A DNA stretch of 64,000 bases. It comes from Tubulanus polymorphus. Its lineage: Eukaryota; Nemertea; Palaeonemertea; Tubulaniformes; Tubulanidae. A program made the translations under genes and the position numbers. Below are positions 45,770-57,320 of this stretch, piece after piece (the first letter of the stretch is position 1; each line of letters opens with the position of its first letter). Location: contig NC_134025.1 of NCBI RefSeq assembly GCF_964204645.1, forward strand, positions 12,715,001-12,779,000. Direction: 5' to 3'. Under the pieces are notes generated by a model that was not told the DNA's origin, searched no databases, and saw only the letters and a program-made list of their open reading frames with translations.

Positions 45770-45863
45770 TAGTATTAGTTATTGTTTTTTTAATATTTTC
45801 TTTTCAAAAGAGAATACTTTATATCACAAATAAAAAATACTAAAAAAACAATAACTAATACTA
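45770..45863. repeat. Intergenic hairpin in the Polinton
   Basis: Arms of about 22 bp (tagtattagttattgttttt and complement) at 45770-45791 and 45841-45863, flanked by a further 'ctagtatta' pair. It lies between the HNH gene and the next gene; possibly a terminator or recombination remnant. Confidence 0.55.
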
Positions 45864-45962
45864 AAATTCTTTACCTTTAACTAAGCTAGTATTAATCTAA
45901 AGAGATACTGGTATCATTTTATAATACTTATAATATTTTTTTTGCTTTTTTTCTCTAATATA

Positions 45963-46402
45963 AATGTCAAAGAAATCTAATAAGAATAGTATTGATATTG
46001 AAAAAACGATGATTTGGGTATAAGTGATAATAAAGATACAGTTGTAACTAATTGTGCTCAAGTTAATTGTAATATAGATTATGAATACTATTTATATTGT
46101 AAGCATCATCTAGAACTATTGATTGCCGGTGGAAAAACTAAAGAGTTTTTAAATAGAATTATTAATTTTCAAGAATTAGATGCTATGAAACCCGATAAAG
46201 TAATAAAATATTTTAAGATTTATGAAGAGGCAAGATTGGCCCGAATAAATGATTCTATTTCAGATGGTATTGTCAAATGTTATTCTAAGTTATGTAACCA
46301 GTTAATACCAATTGATGATGAAAATAAATTATGAAGTGATTTGAAAAATGACTACTTAGTTATGACTGAATTACAAAAATGGGTTGGATATGCTTCATTA
46401 GG
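45963..46402 (+). pseudogene. Polinton membrane-protein gene, first part
   Basis: Begins with ATG at 45963 (MSKKSNKNSIDIEKT). A 1-nt shift near 46010 leads to the main frame, with a TGA at 46332-46334. Coding resumes in the same frame up to ELQKWVGYASL, where the 16-kb insertion enters at 46402. The second part, at 62478, continues the same frame with a hydrophobic segment. A Cys/His-rich block (NCAQVNCNIDYEYYLYCKHH) suggests metal binding. Function unknown. Confidence 0.6.
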
Positions 46403-46516
46403 GTTTTCTGTTACATCACAGAAAACCCTATTGAGATTCGCATGTTTCTTATTATTATTAGGGTTTTCTGTTACATCACAGAAAACCCTATTGAGATTCG
46501 CGTGTTTCTTATTATT
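46397..46516. repeat. Two 60-bp direct repeats with a 12-bp stem hairpin
   Basis: Each unit starts attaggg and contains agggttttctgt-tacatc-acagaaaaccct, a hairpin, then 'attgagattcgc' and ATT repeats. It marks the left edge of the 16-kb insertion. The GGGTTTTCTG core reappears inverted near the right edge (cagaaaaccc, 62442). Confidence 0.7.
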
Positions 46517-46529
46517 ATTATTATTATTT

Positions 46530-47500
46530 TTTTTTTTTCCACACATTTTTTGTCAAAAGTACATAGGCTTTTTTACATTACCGCTGTTGCCGATACAATC
46601 CGTCTGATATCATTCAGCTCAGTTCGATCTACAAATACTCCGTGCGAATTTTGAAGAATCAACGTTACAAAAGCACTGTCGGGCCGTAAACATCGAAAAT
46701 TGAGCCCCATTCAAAGAGCCGACATGTTTTTCTAAGTCGTCTTTCCGAAATCTACCGCACGTTTCTGGTCACATCGATTATCAATTCAAGCATAAATTAA
46801 CAAATTTATTACCCAAAGATTGCACATTCTGTCGCGGTTTTTAAAAACTAATTTTAACAATAACCCATTTTCCTCATCAAATTATAATACCAATACACAG
46901 GAAATTTACTACTTCAGATTTTAAAAGCACTGTCGAGCCGTAAACATCGACGAATCGACGTGTGTCACTACATCGTCGTTCCGGGAATCAGCTGCGAGTT
47001 TCTCCTCATTCTGAGAATCAAATCAAGTACAAATTAATTTATTACTACCAGTGATTTGGCTGCGGGCGTCAAGCAGTTAATTTAGCAAAACCTATTTTTC
47101 TTTACCAAATGTACCGTGTTTTTACTAAGATAAATCATAAGTGTACCGGGGAGTCGTAAGCCTAAACTAAACACGCCGAAGAGATATAGCGGAGAAAAGC
47201 TGTTATGTCGACGAGGTATCAAAATAAAAGAATATATTACTCTATTCGGCCGCGGGCTTCAACCATTTATCAATACTCCTACAGTACATACCGATCATTG
47301 TCAAATCCACAAGGTATTTACTAAATACAAGTATATAAAACAATCCTTTCCGTATGCTGGACTCACACTTGACATTCGGAGTAAGCGTTCGCTGTGGGGG
47401 AAAGGGATCGTTCGCTGTGTCGCTTGAAGTGTTTATCGAGTTTGACGCGGCTTTAGGCCTACCGGTACTGAGCTTTACTCAAACAAACAAACACAGTATA
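46530..47500 (+). repeat. Unit 1 leader with diverged ~250-bp subrepeats
   Basis: Three related subunits follow one another, sharing 'aagcactgtcg.gccgtaaacatcg', 'aatttattac' and 'gcgg..ttcaa' blocks in the same order. They recur in unit 2 (53640-54400) and unit 3 (57320-58260). Non-coding. Confidence 0.6.
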
Positions 47501-47506
47501 ATTGTT

Positions 47507-48820
47507 CGGTGTTGTCATATCCCGGAAAGACGGAATCGCGGAATTTTCCAAAAACGCGGAATTTCTTCATTTTTACTATAAATAGTTAACGGGGTTTTCC
47601 CACGGGGATACCCACTGTCGGACAGGGCACCGGACCCAGGTTTTCATCACCGGGAATTAGTATTTGATAATTTATTATATCGCCAGTCAACAACTTAACG
47701 ATACTGTTCCAAATAATGGAGAACTTAGGCAATACGTGCTTTGCGAATTCAGTGATACAGAGTATCGCTGCATTAACTGAAGGAATACAGATCGATGGTA
47801 CGTAAACGTAGGATTTGTGATGACACCATGGGTCATTCTCCAGGACTCATTTCCGAGTTAAGATTTGACTCTGGTCTCTGGATTTAAAACATTGGAAATG
47901 AATTGATTCTAAGAAACTGAGAGTTAACTCACAACTGTGGAACTGGATCGATGTCAGACGAAAATAAATAGACATCATGTATATTTCCTTCTGGCTTAGG
48001 ATTGTTCATGCGTGTTGTGTGTCTACATTGTTGTTATAAGCGAATGTGGTTTATCTTTTAGAATTAAATGATATTAAAGATTATAAAATGGTTTCGTTTT
48101 TTTAATGTTTACTTTGTGACTGCTATAACATATATGTCCCTATGCTGATTATTTGGATCCAAAGAATCTTATTGGTACCGGTACTGGACGGCCGTAAAAT
48201 TATAATAATTTCAAAGGAATTTGAACCGGTACTTGTTTGGTCGTAGGATTTCATGTTTGCAACCATCTACAACTACGGTCCGACACCGCGAACGTGCCCA
48301 ATATTTATCTGATAATATTCGTTTCTGAAGTTCTCAAAAAGTCGATGAACTTCGATAACCGAAGTTTGCCTAGTAGAAATAGACATTAGGTGCCTGGTCT
48401 CTTTCACCCCACTTGATTCTTACTTCTTCTACAGGTGACAGCCAGGGCCACCTTCGGTTATCTGAGTTAGTCGAGTATAGTTAGTCGAACTAAACGAAAC
48501 CGAATGTCCGATAGTCGGAACTATATTCCGGAAATAGTTCGAAAATCAAGCGCATTCGGTTATTAGTTCTGACCACTAGTCGACTAGATACGAAAACCGA
48601 ATTTGGCCCAGTCAACGGTATCGTAATATAATATTTCCATATAAAATTGCCTGCAAATAATGGGATTCGAACCTAACTCGTTGCATCGATCGGTCCGGTG
48701 CCCTGTCCGACAGTGGGTACCCCCGTGGGAAAACCCGTTTACTATTTAAAGTAAAAATGAAGAAATTCCGCGTTTTTGGAAAATTCCGCGATTCCGTCTT
48801 TCCGCGATATGACAACACCG
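47507..48820 (+). mobile_element. 1.3-kb non-autonomous transposon carrying a USP first exon
   Basis: Terminal inverted repeats of about 129 bp (47507-47635 and 48693-48820) begin CGGTGTTGTCATATC. Direct ATAATTGTT/ATAATCGTT (47498-47506 and 48821-48829) flank it. The paralogous unit 3 has the empty site at about 58281-58300 (acagtataattgttgcgttt), which proves insertion and defines the ends. Inside is a USP first exon followed by a donor, with no integrase. It is best explained as an internally deleted derivative of a larger USP-integrase transposon. Confidence 0.8.
47716..47797 (+). CDS. USP catalytic-Cys exon (isolated)
   Basis: ATG at 47716 opens MENLGNTCFANSVIQSIAAL and continues for 7 more codons to a GTACGT donor at 47798. 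GNTCFANSVIQ is the USP Cys box with the nucleophile Cys8. The exon ends in phase 1 (a lone G), the phase needed by the first visible USP exon at 492 (..GT GAT GTC). No downstream USP exon exists in this 1.3-kb element, so the exon is orphaned here. Confidence 0.8.
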
Positions 48821-48829
48821 ATAATCGTT

Positions 48830-49146
48830 GCGTTTATTAACGGACTCATTGGATTGAACTTCAAAACAAAATTTACGATATTTAGGTGGGTTGTTATTCA
48901 ATAGGCCTACGACCAATCTGTCCGGATGTTAGGCCTACGCATATACATAGGCCTACATAGGCTAGTAGCCTCTACTAGGTTAAGTGTTGGCTGTAGGGGA
49001 AAGGAGATCGTTCACTGTGTCGCTTGAAGTGTTTATCGAGTTTTACGCGACCTTAAGGCTTTAGTATGGTGGCTGATAAGATAAAAAAACACGAATATGC
49101 AAATGAGGGCGACATTACGACAAAACTAAAATAACGCGAGAAAACA
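48830..49146 (+). repeat. Unit 1 segment before the satellite
   Basis: Matches 58290-58620 of unit 3 closely ('gcgtttattaacggactcat', 'caataggcctacgaccaatc') and ends 'gcaaatgagggcgacattac' before the array. Non-coding. Confidence 0.7.
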
Positions 49147-51765
49147 ATGATTTTGATTTTGTCGCCCGTGACAATTCATTATTTTGGTTTTGTCACACGC
49201 GACAATTCAATACTTTGGTTTTATCGCCCGCGACAATTCATTATTTTGGTTTTATCCCTTGCAACAATTCTTTATTTTGGTTTTGTCGCCCGCGAAAATT
49301 CAATATTTTGGTTTTATCGCCCACGACAAATCACTACTTTGGTTTTATCGCCAGCGACAAGTCATTATTTTGGTTTTGTCGACCGCGACAATTCTTCTTT
49401 TTGGTTTTGTCGCCCGCGACAATTCATTATTTTGGTTTTGTCGTCTGCGACAATTCACCATTTTGGTTTTGTCACCCGCGACAATTCATTATTTTGGTTT
49501 TATCGCCTGCGACAATTCATTATTTTGGTTTTATCGCCTGTGACAATTCATTATTTTGGTTTTGTCGCCCCGACAATTCTTTTTTTGTTTTGTCGCCCGC
49601 GACAATTCATTAGTCTGGTTTTGTCGCCCGCGACAATTCAATATTTTGATTTTGTCGCCCGCTACAATTCAATATTTTGGTTTTGTCGCCTGCGACAATT
49701 CATTACTTTGGTTTTATCTCCAGCAACAATTCATTATTTTGGTTTCGTCACCCGCGACAATTCTTCTTTTTGGTTTTGTCGCCCGCGACAATTCATTATT
49801 TTGGTTTTGTCGCCCGAGACAATTCATCATTTTGGTTTTATCGCCCGCGACAATTCACCATTTTGGTTTTGTCGCCTGGACAATTCACCATTTTGGTTTT
49901 GTCGCCCGCGACAATTCATTATTTTTGTTTTGTTGCCCCCACAATTCTTTTTTTGGTTTTGTCGCCCGCGACAATTCATTAGTTTGGTTTTGTCGCCCAC
50001 GACAATTCATTACTTTGGTTTTATCTCCAGCGACAATTCATTATTTTGGTTTTTTCGCCCGCGAAAATTTTTTCTTTTGCTTTTGTCGCCCGCGACAATT
50101 CATTATTTTGGTTTTATCGCCCGCAACAATTCAATATTTTGGTTTTATAGCCCGCGACAATTCATTATTTTGGTTTTGTCGTCTGCGACAATTCACCATT
50201 TTGGTTTTGTCACCCGCGACAATTCATTATTTTGGTTTTATCGCCTGCGACAATTCATTATTTTGGTTTTATCGCCCGCGACAATTCAATATTTTGTTTT
50301 TGTCGCCCGCGACAATTCATTATTTTGGTTTTATCGCCCGCGACAATTCATTATTTTGGTTTTGTCGCCCACGAAAATTCACCATTTTGGTTTTGTCGCC
50401 TGGACAATTCACCATTTTGGTTTTGTCGCCCGCGACAATTCATTATTTTTGTTTTGTTGCCCCCACAATTCTTTTTTTGGTTTTGTCGCCCGCGACAATT
50501 CATTAGTTTGGTTTTGTCGCCCACGACAATTCATTACTTTGGTTTTATCTCCAGCGACAATTCATTATTTTGGTTTTATCGCCCGCGACAATTCAATATT
50601 TTGGTTTTATAGCCCGCGATAATTCATTATTTTGGTTTTATTGCCCGCGACAATTCATTATTTTGGTTTTGTCGGCCGCGACAATTTTTCTTTTTGGTTT
50701 TGTCGCCCGCGACAATTCATTATTTTGGTTTTGTCGTCTGCGACAATTCACCATTTTGGTTTTGTCAACCGCGACAATTCATTATTTTGGTTTTATCGCC
50801 TGCGACAATTCATTATTTTGGTTTGATCGCCCGCGACAATTCATTATTTTGTTTTTGTCGCCCCGACAATTCTTTTTTTGGTTTTGTCGCCCGCGACAAT
50901 TCATTAGTCTGGCTTTGTCGCCCGCGACAATTCAATATTTTGGTTTTGGTCGCCCGCCACTATTAAATATTTTTGTTTTGTCGCCTGCGACAATTCATTA
51001 CTTTGGTTTTATCTCCAGCGACAATTCATTATTTTGGTTTCGTCACCCGCGACAATTCTTCTTTTTGGTTTTGTCGCCCGCGACAATTCATTATTTTGGT
51101 TTTATATTTGGTTTTAGTCGCCCGCGACAATTTTTTTTTTGTTTTGTCGCCTGCGACAATTCAATATTTTGTTTCTGTCGCCCCCGACAATTCATTATTT
51201 TGGTTTAATCGCCCGCGACAATTCAATATTTTGGTTTTATCGCCCGCGATAATTCATTATTTTGGTTTTATCGCCCGCGACAATTCATTATTTTGGTTTT
51301 GTCGCCCGAGACAATTCTTCATTTTGGTTTTATCGCCCGAGACAATTCACCATTTTGGTTTTGTCGCCTGGACAATTCACCATTTTGGTTTTGTCGCCCG
51401 CGACAATTCATTATTTTTGTTTTGTTGCCCCCACAATTCGTTTTTTGGTATTGTCGCCCGCGACAATTCATTAGTTTGGTTTTGTCGCCCACGACAATTC
51501 ATTACTTTGGTTTTATCTCCAGCGACAATTCATTATTTTGGTTTTGTCGCCCGCGACAATTTTTTTGGTTTTGTCGCCCGCGACAATTCATTATTTTGGT
51601 TTTATCGCCCGCGACAATTCAATATTTTGGTTTTATAGCCCGCGATAATTCATTATTTTGGTTTTATTGCCCGCGACAATTTATTATTTTGGTTTTGTCG
51701 CACGAGACAATTCATTATTTTGGTTTTATCGCCCGCGACAATTCATTATTTTGGTTTTGTCGCCT
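49147..51765 (+). repeat. 31-bp satellite array 1 (about 84 units)
   Basis: Unit ttttggttttatcgcccgcg + acaattcatta, 31 bp. It has a dyad core TGTCGC-CC-GCGACA. Variants alternate g/a (tgtcg/tatcg) and cattatt/caatatt. Higher-order copies of about 525 bp share 'ttgttgcccccacaattc' (49928, 50453, 51420). Because 31 is not a multiple of 3 and the unit lacks forward stops, all three plus frames stay open for hundreds of codons; these are not genes. Confidence 0.9.
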
Positions 51766-51769
51766 GAAG

Positions 51770-52925
51770 AAAATTTTGAAGACGCTTTGATCAATTACCT
51801 TGATCTTTCGTTTATATTTGAATCTACCAAAGGCCCATCAGCATAAGAAAATTGGGTCGATCTGACTCAAGATGGCCGTCCTATGACCTTTCTAGTGCCC
51901 AAAAATGTCAATTTTGGCCAGAATTCTAGGTCCTGTAGCTTCCTACTGGTTTGCCATTTCTCATTGCAATTGCTGATGGATATTCTTTAGAGAGGGATGT
52001 TTTATACCTGGGACAGGTATTTTTGATCAGCCAATTATGCCGCAATTGGCGGCCATCTTGGTGTCATCAGTACTCATTCGTAGGTGGGAAAAAGTTTTTC
52101 CACAATTAATTGATACCTAAGCATATTGTGTTACTATATTCAATTGGAAAGTTGTAGCCCATAACGTGTTCTCTGATTTTGGTGAGTTTCAAGGTCATTG
52201 GTTTTTGTATGTGGCCATCAGGGGGCGTTGAATAATACAATAACTTAGTATCGCTATATTATATTTGTACCAAGGCATATTTTGTTACCATGATCAATTG
52301 CAAAGTTGTAGTTCATGACATCGTCTATGGTTGGTGTGAGTTTTTAAGGACATTAGTTATTCCATATAGTCACCAGGGGGCGTTGATTAGTAGAAAAGCT
52401 TAGTTTTTCCTTATTAGATTGGTACCTAGGCATAGTTTGTTACCATGATCCATTGCAAAGTTGTAGTTCATGACGTCGTCTATGATTGTGGTGAGTTTTT
52501 GAGGACATTAGTTATTCCATATAGTCACCAGGGGGCGCTGAATAGTAGAATGGCTTAGTATTTCCTTATTAGATTGGTACCTAGGCATATTTTGTTACTA
52601 TGATCAATTGCAAAGTTGTATTTCATGACATGTACTACGATTGTGGTGAGTTTTAAGGTCATTGGGTTTTGCATATGGTTACCAGGGGGCGTTGAATAGT
52701 AGAATAACTTAGTATTTCCATATTAAATTGGTAACGAGGCATATTTTGTTATCACAATCAATTACAAAATCATAGCTGCTCACATGTTCTATGATTGTGG
52801 TGGGTTTCAAGGTCATTGGTTTTTGTATATGGTCACTAGAGGGCGTTATGTATTGAAATTGTTAGATTGTTGAGCATTTTAAACCACTGCCCAAGTGAGC
52901 ATGGTGTCCCTGGACCCCCTAGTTT
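51770..52925 (+). repeat. Dispersed repeat family, longest copy with ~150-bp tandem units
   Basis: After a unique head (gaagacgctttgatcaatta ... ggccgtcctatgacctttct) come five ~150-bp units, each with 'caattgcaaagttgtag', 'gtgagttt', 'aaggtcattgg' and 'ccagggggcgttgaat', ending 'gagcatggtgtccctggacc'. The other copies are at 36-72, 5460-5720, 9690-9880 (+) and 19985-20250, 29480-29915, 42440-43200 (-). Confidence 0.75.
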
Positions 52926-52944
52926 GGTTTTGTCGCCCGCGACA

Positions 52945-53300
52945 CACGAATTTTCTTGTCAGAACATAAAGTATTTCGTTCGAACAAGTATATTGAAAAA
53001 AGTTTTTTCTCCGAACCGAAAGTATGAAGTATTTCGTTCAATCGAACAGAATTGTTTTCATTCAAACATTCGTTCGAAAAAATTGTTTTCGCTCGACCAA
53101 ATTTTTTTGCCGGGACTTAAAACCTTTTATTTCAAAAATAACATAGCTTTTTATTCGAACACATTTTTTGTCAGAATGAAGAAAATTTTTAGTTCAAGCA
53201 AAAAGCGTATTGTTCGATCAAACAGAATTATTTTCATTCGAACAAGATTTTCTTGTTGGAACATTAAGTTTTTTGGTCGAACAGCGTGTTAAGGTCGATT
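52945..53300. repeat. TTCGAA-rich zone of unit 1
   Basis: Degenerate repeats of 'ttcgttcgaac', 'gttcgaac' and 'caatcgaacagaat' at roughly 20-35 bp spacing in AT-rich DNA. The same zone occurs at 56785-57160 and 61595-62135. Confidence 0.6.
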
Positions 53301-53344
53301 TGGAAATTTACTCGTTCTGGTATATGTTGGATTACTGTGTATGT

Positions 53345-53635
53345 CGTTTGTCAGGACATTAAACAGAAGACAACTTAGGTTACTACCTTGCGTGACTCCA
53401 CTAGTTTGACCGACTTATTCCAAGATGAGGCGTTCCGTTGATTTCGGCTACAAGTTTTCGTTCAGAGATAACTGCTGAGCCATTTGGGCGACCTATCATT
53501 AATACTGTTTCCTAATAGCCCGTTTAGTAATGGCTGATGTTGTGCCTTATCAAATGCCTCGTCGAAATCCACCGTTGAACAGGATTCTATGACTGTGCAG
53601 AAAACCCGTTATCGCTGCTTTGCAGCTATATTTAT
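53345..53635 (-). pseudogene. LINE reverse-transcriptase fragment (unit 1 end)
   Basis: Minus strand: VDFDEAFDKAQHQPLLN (RT motif A), SSYLSERKLVAEING, and after a small shift TSGVTQGSNLSCLLFNVL (motif B and following). It contains a truncated RT palm only, cut at the end of the unit ('tatagctgcaaagcagc'). Confidence 0.65.
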
Positions 53636-53640
53636 TATTA

Positions 53641-54510
53641 TTTTCTTCCACACTATTTTTACCAAAAGAACATAGGCTTCGTCATCCCGAAATCAACCCG
53701 CAGGCCGACTGTCACTTCGATTATCAATTCAAGTATAAATGAACTAATTTATTGCCGCAGACTTCAAATTCAGTCGCGGTCTTCAAACAGTGATTTTAAC
53801 AATAGCCCATTTTCCTCATCAAATCATATTACCGATACACTGGAAATTTACTACTTTAGATTTTAAAAGCACTGTCGAGCCGTAAACATCGACGAATCGA
53901 CGTGTGTTACTACATCGACGTTCCGGGGATGAGCTGCGAGTTTCTCCTCATCATGAGAATCAAATCGAGTACAAATTAATTTATTACTACCAGTGATTTG
54001 GCTGCGGGTTTCAAGGAGTTAGTTTAACAATACCTATTTTTCTTTACCGAATTAACCGTGTATTTACTAAGATAAATCTTTAGTGTACCGGGGAATCGTA
54101 GGCCTAAACTAAACAGGCCGAAGAGATATGGCGGAGAAAAGCTGTTATGTCGACGAGGTATCAAAATAAAAGAATATATTACTTTATTCGGCCGCGGGCT
54201 TCAACCATTCAATCAATACTCTATATTTCCTACAGTACATACCGATCATTGTCAAATGCACAAGGTATTTACTAAATACAAGTATATAACACACTCCTAT
54301 CCGTATGCTGGACTCACCCTTGACGTTCGGAGTAAGCGTTCGTTGTGGGGGAAAGGAGATCGTTCGCTGTGTCGCTTGAAGTGTTTATCGAGTTTTACGC
54401 GACCTTAAGGCTTTAGTATGGTGGCTGATAAGATAAAAAAACACGAATATGCAAATGAGGGCGACATTACGACAAAACGACAAAACTAAAATAACGCAAG
54501 AAAACAACGA
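53641..54510 (+). repeat. Unit 2 leader
   Basis: Copy of the leader subrepeats. It lacks the segment that in units 1 and 3 lies between two copies of 'gcgttcgctgtggggg', so it is shorter. Confidence 0.65.
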
Positions 54511-55800
54511 TTTTGATTTTGTCGCCCGTGACAATTCATTATTTTGGTTTTGTCACACGCGACAATTCAATATTTTGGTTTTATCGCCCGCGACAATTCA
54601 TTATTTTGGTTTTATCGACCGCGACAATTTTTTTCTCTTTTTTGTCGCGGTTTTATCGCCCGCGACACTTCAATATTTTGGTTTTATCGCCCGCGACAAT
54701 TCATTATTTTGGCTTTATCGCCCGCGACAATTCATTAGTTAGGTTTTGTCACCCGCGACAATTGAATATTTTGGTTTTGTGGCCCGCGACAATTCATGAT
54801 TTTGGTTTTATCGTCCGCGACAATTCATTTTTTTGGTTTTATCGCCTGCGACAATTTATTATTTTGGTTTTATCGCCCGCGACAATTCATTAGTTTGGTT
54901 TTGTCGCCCGCGACAATTGAATATTTTGGTTTTGTCGCCCGCGACAATTCAATATTTTGGTTTTGTCGCACACGACATCGGCGACAATTCAAGATTTTGG
55001 TTTTATCGCCCGCGACAATTCATTTTTTGGATTTGTCGCCTACGACAATTCAATATTTTGGTTTTATCGCCCACGACAATTCATTATTTTGGTTTTATCG
55101 CCCGCGACAATTTTTTTCTCTTTTTGTCGCGGTTTTATCGCCTGCAACACTTCAATATTTTGGTTTTATCGCCCGCGACAATTCATTATTTTGGTTTTAT
55201 CGCCCGCGACAATTCATTATTTTGGTTTCATCGCCCGCAACAATTCATTTTTTGGATTTGGCGCCTACGACAATTCAATATTTTGGTTTTATCGCCCGCG
55301 ACAATTCATTATTTTGGTTTTATCGCCCGCGACAATTTTTTTCTCTTTTTGTCGCGGTTTTATCACCCGCGACACTTCAATATTTTGGTTTTATCGCCCG
55401 CGACAATTCATTATTTTGGCTTTATCGCCCGCGACAATTCATTAGTTTGGTTTTGTCGCCCGCGACAATTTAATATTTTGGTTTTGTCGCCCGCGACAAT
55501 TCATGATTTTGGTTTTATCGTCCGCGACAATTCATTTTTTTGGTTTTATCGCCAGCGACAATTTATTATTTTGGTTTTATCGCCCGCGACAATTCATTAG
55601 TTTGGTTTTGTCGCCCGCGACAATTGAATATTTTGGTTTTGTCGCCCGCGACAATTCATTATTTTGGTTTTATCGCCCGCGACAATTCATTTTTTTGGCT
55701 TTGTCGCCCGCGACAATTCAATATTTTGGTTTTATCGCCCGCGACAATTGATTATTTTGGTTTTATCGCCCGCGACAATTAATTTTTTTGGTTTTGTCGC
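54511..55800 (+). repeat. 31-bp satellite array 2 (about 41 units)
   Basis: Same 31-bp unit as array 1. Interspersed 'tttttctctttttgtcgcgg' variants mark higher-order blocks (54629, 55110, 55335). Confidence 0.9.
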
Positions 55801-55893
55801 CCACATTATTAGCTTTTGAATAATTAGGCCAATTAATAACGTAATAACGACTTATGCTTTCACCTATTTTGAAGTCGATTAATCTGATATAGT

Positions 55894-56545
55894 ACGGAAG
55901 CGATAAAGGGCCTCGAGTTGTCATGTTCAAACTCGACAAGTCGCCATATTTATGTCGATATATCGCGATATATCGTGTCAAGTCCACATGAATATGTCTA
56001 CATATCGTGACGTTTTCACGACAAATTTCGTTTATTTGCTCATTTTCCACGGGACAAGCCGTCATTTGAAGACATGTCTAAATGTAAGATGAGGACGCCA
56101 GTAATATGGCGACTGAGTTTCAAGTCGTCATGAATATGTCGACTTGTCGCGAGGAAAATGGTTGAGAAAACGAAATATGTCGTCAAAACGTCACGATATA
56201 TCGACATATTCATGTCGACTTGACGCGATACATCGCGGTATGTCGACAATAATATGGCGACTTGTCGAGTTGGAACGCGTCATCTCGAGGTCCCTTATCG
56301 CTTCCGTAGATATAGTGTCGGATATTAAGGTCATTTTGGCAGATTCTTTTTTTTTGAAAAGTGATATTAAAGCGATCATTCAAGTGATCCTACTTAATGA
56401 AAGATCTACGGAAGCGATAAAGGGCCTCGAGTTGTTGCGTTCCAACTCGACAAGTAGCCATATTTATGTCGACATATCGCATCAATTCGACATGAATATG
56501 TCGACATATCGTGACGTTTTGACGACTTGAAACTCAGTCGTCATA
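55894..56545. repeat. Long palindrome of unit 2 plus a third arm
   Basis: Arms of about 190 bp meet near 56100. The left begins acggaagcgataaagggcct, the right ends with the complement at 56307. Both are packed with TGTCGA/TCGACA, ATATCGCGATAT and CATGAATATG motifs. A third half-arm, again starting acggaagcgataaagggcct, follows at 56409-56545. Frames read through it are not credible genes. Confidence 0.7.
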
Positions 56546-57160
56546 TCACTGGCGTCCTCATCTTTCAGCAACGCCAGTCACATGGAGTCGTAGGTGTTCT
56601 ACTTTCTGCGACGCGACACGACTGTCACAACCAACCGACGCGCTCTTGCGACTGGCAGAATCTAGTCGCACACAATCGCATTGCAAGCGACTTGCATCGA
56701 AACTTGCGATGCAACGCGAGGATCGCATCGTGTCACAAGAACAACCTACGTCTGGCTTTAAGTTACTGCGGAGCACCAGAAATATCTTTTTTTTCGTTCA
56801 AAAGACCTTTCGCTTGAAAATTCTTTCGTCGGAACAAAGTTTATTTCGTTCGAACCAATAATATTCTATACAATTGAACCAATTTGAAAAAATCGTTAGA
56901 ACAAAGTTGAACAAACTTTTTTTTGTCCAAACGAAAGGTTTTTCGTTCGAACAATCATTCAATTGAACAGAATCGTTTTAATTTGAACAGAATTTTCTTG
57001 TCAGAACATTAAGTTTTTCGTTCGAACAAGTATATTGAAAAAAGTTTTTTCTCCGAACCGAAAGTATTAAGTATTTCGTTCAATCGAACAGAATTTTTTT
57101 CATTCAAACATTCGTTCGAAAAAATTGTTTTCGCTCAACCAAATTTTTCATTTCAACATT
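56546..57160. repeat. Unit 2 spacer and TTCGAA-rich zone
   Basis: Starts 'catatcactggcgtcctcat', with a ~230-bp spacer rich in GCGAC/GTCGC, then the TTCGAA zone from 56785. Closely matched by 61345-62135. Confidence 0.6.
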
Positions 57161-57164
57161 AATA

Positions 57165-57320
57165 ATTTGAGTGACCTATCCTTAATGATGTTTCCTAATA
57201 GCCTGGTTAGTAATGCCTGATGTTGTGCCTTATCAAATGCTTTGTCGAAATCCACCCTTGAACTGGATTCTAAGACTGTGCAGAAACCCGTTATCGCTGC
57301 TTTGCAGCTATATTTATTAT
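57165..57320 (-). pseudogene. LINE reverse-transcriptase fragment (unit 2 end)
   Basis: Minus strand reads AAITGFCTVLESSS and VDFDKAFDKAQHQALLTRLL. It is shorter than the copies in units 1 and 3. Confidence 0.6.

Larger units (their letters stand above)
44650..46402 (+). mobile_element. Polinton/Maverick fragment, left part
   Basis: A sharp switch to very AT-rich, densely coding sequence at about 44650, with the same composition and gene style as 62478-63997. It carries a C2H2 gene, an HNH nuclease gene and the first part of a membrane-protein gene that resumes at 62478. The identity comes from the integrase-chromodomain gene at 63005. The left edge is broken: the first ORF has no start. Confidence 0.7.

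Noticed and set aside
48655-48690. tRNA-like B box (ggttcgaatccca on the minus strand)
   Set aside because: No A box or foldable acceptor and T stems at the right distances; it lies in the transposon's subterminal region.
49147-51846. Very long open frames (up to 491 codons) in all three plus frames
   Set aside because: They come from a 31-bp satellite without forward stops. The predicted proteins are one 31-residue period repeated, with no gene features.
54449-55782. Long open frames in array 2
   Set aside because: Same satellite artefact.
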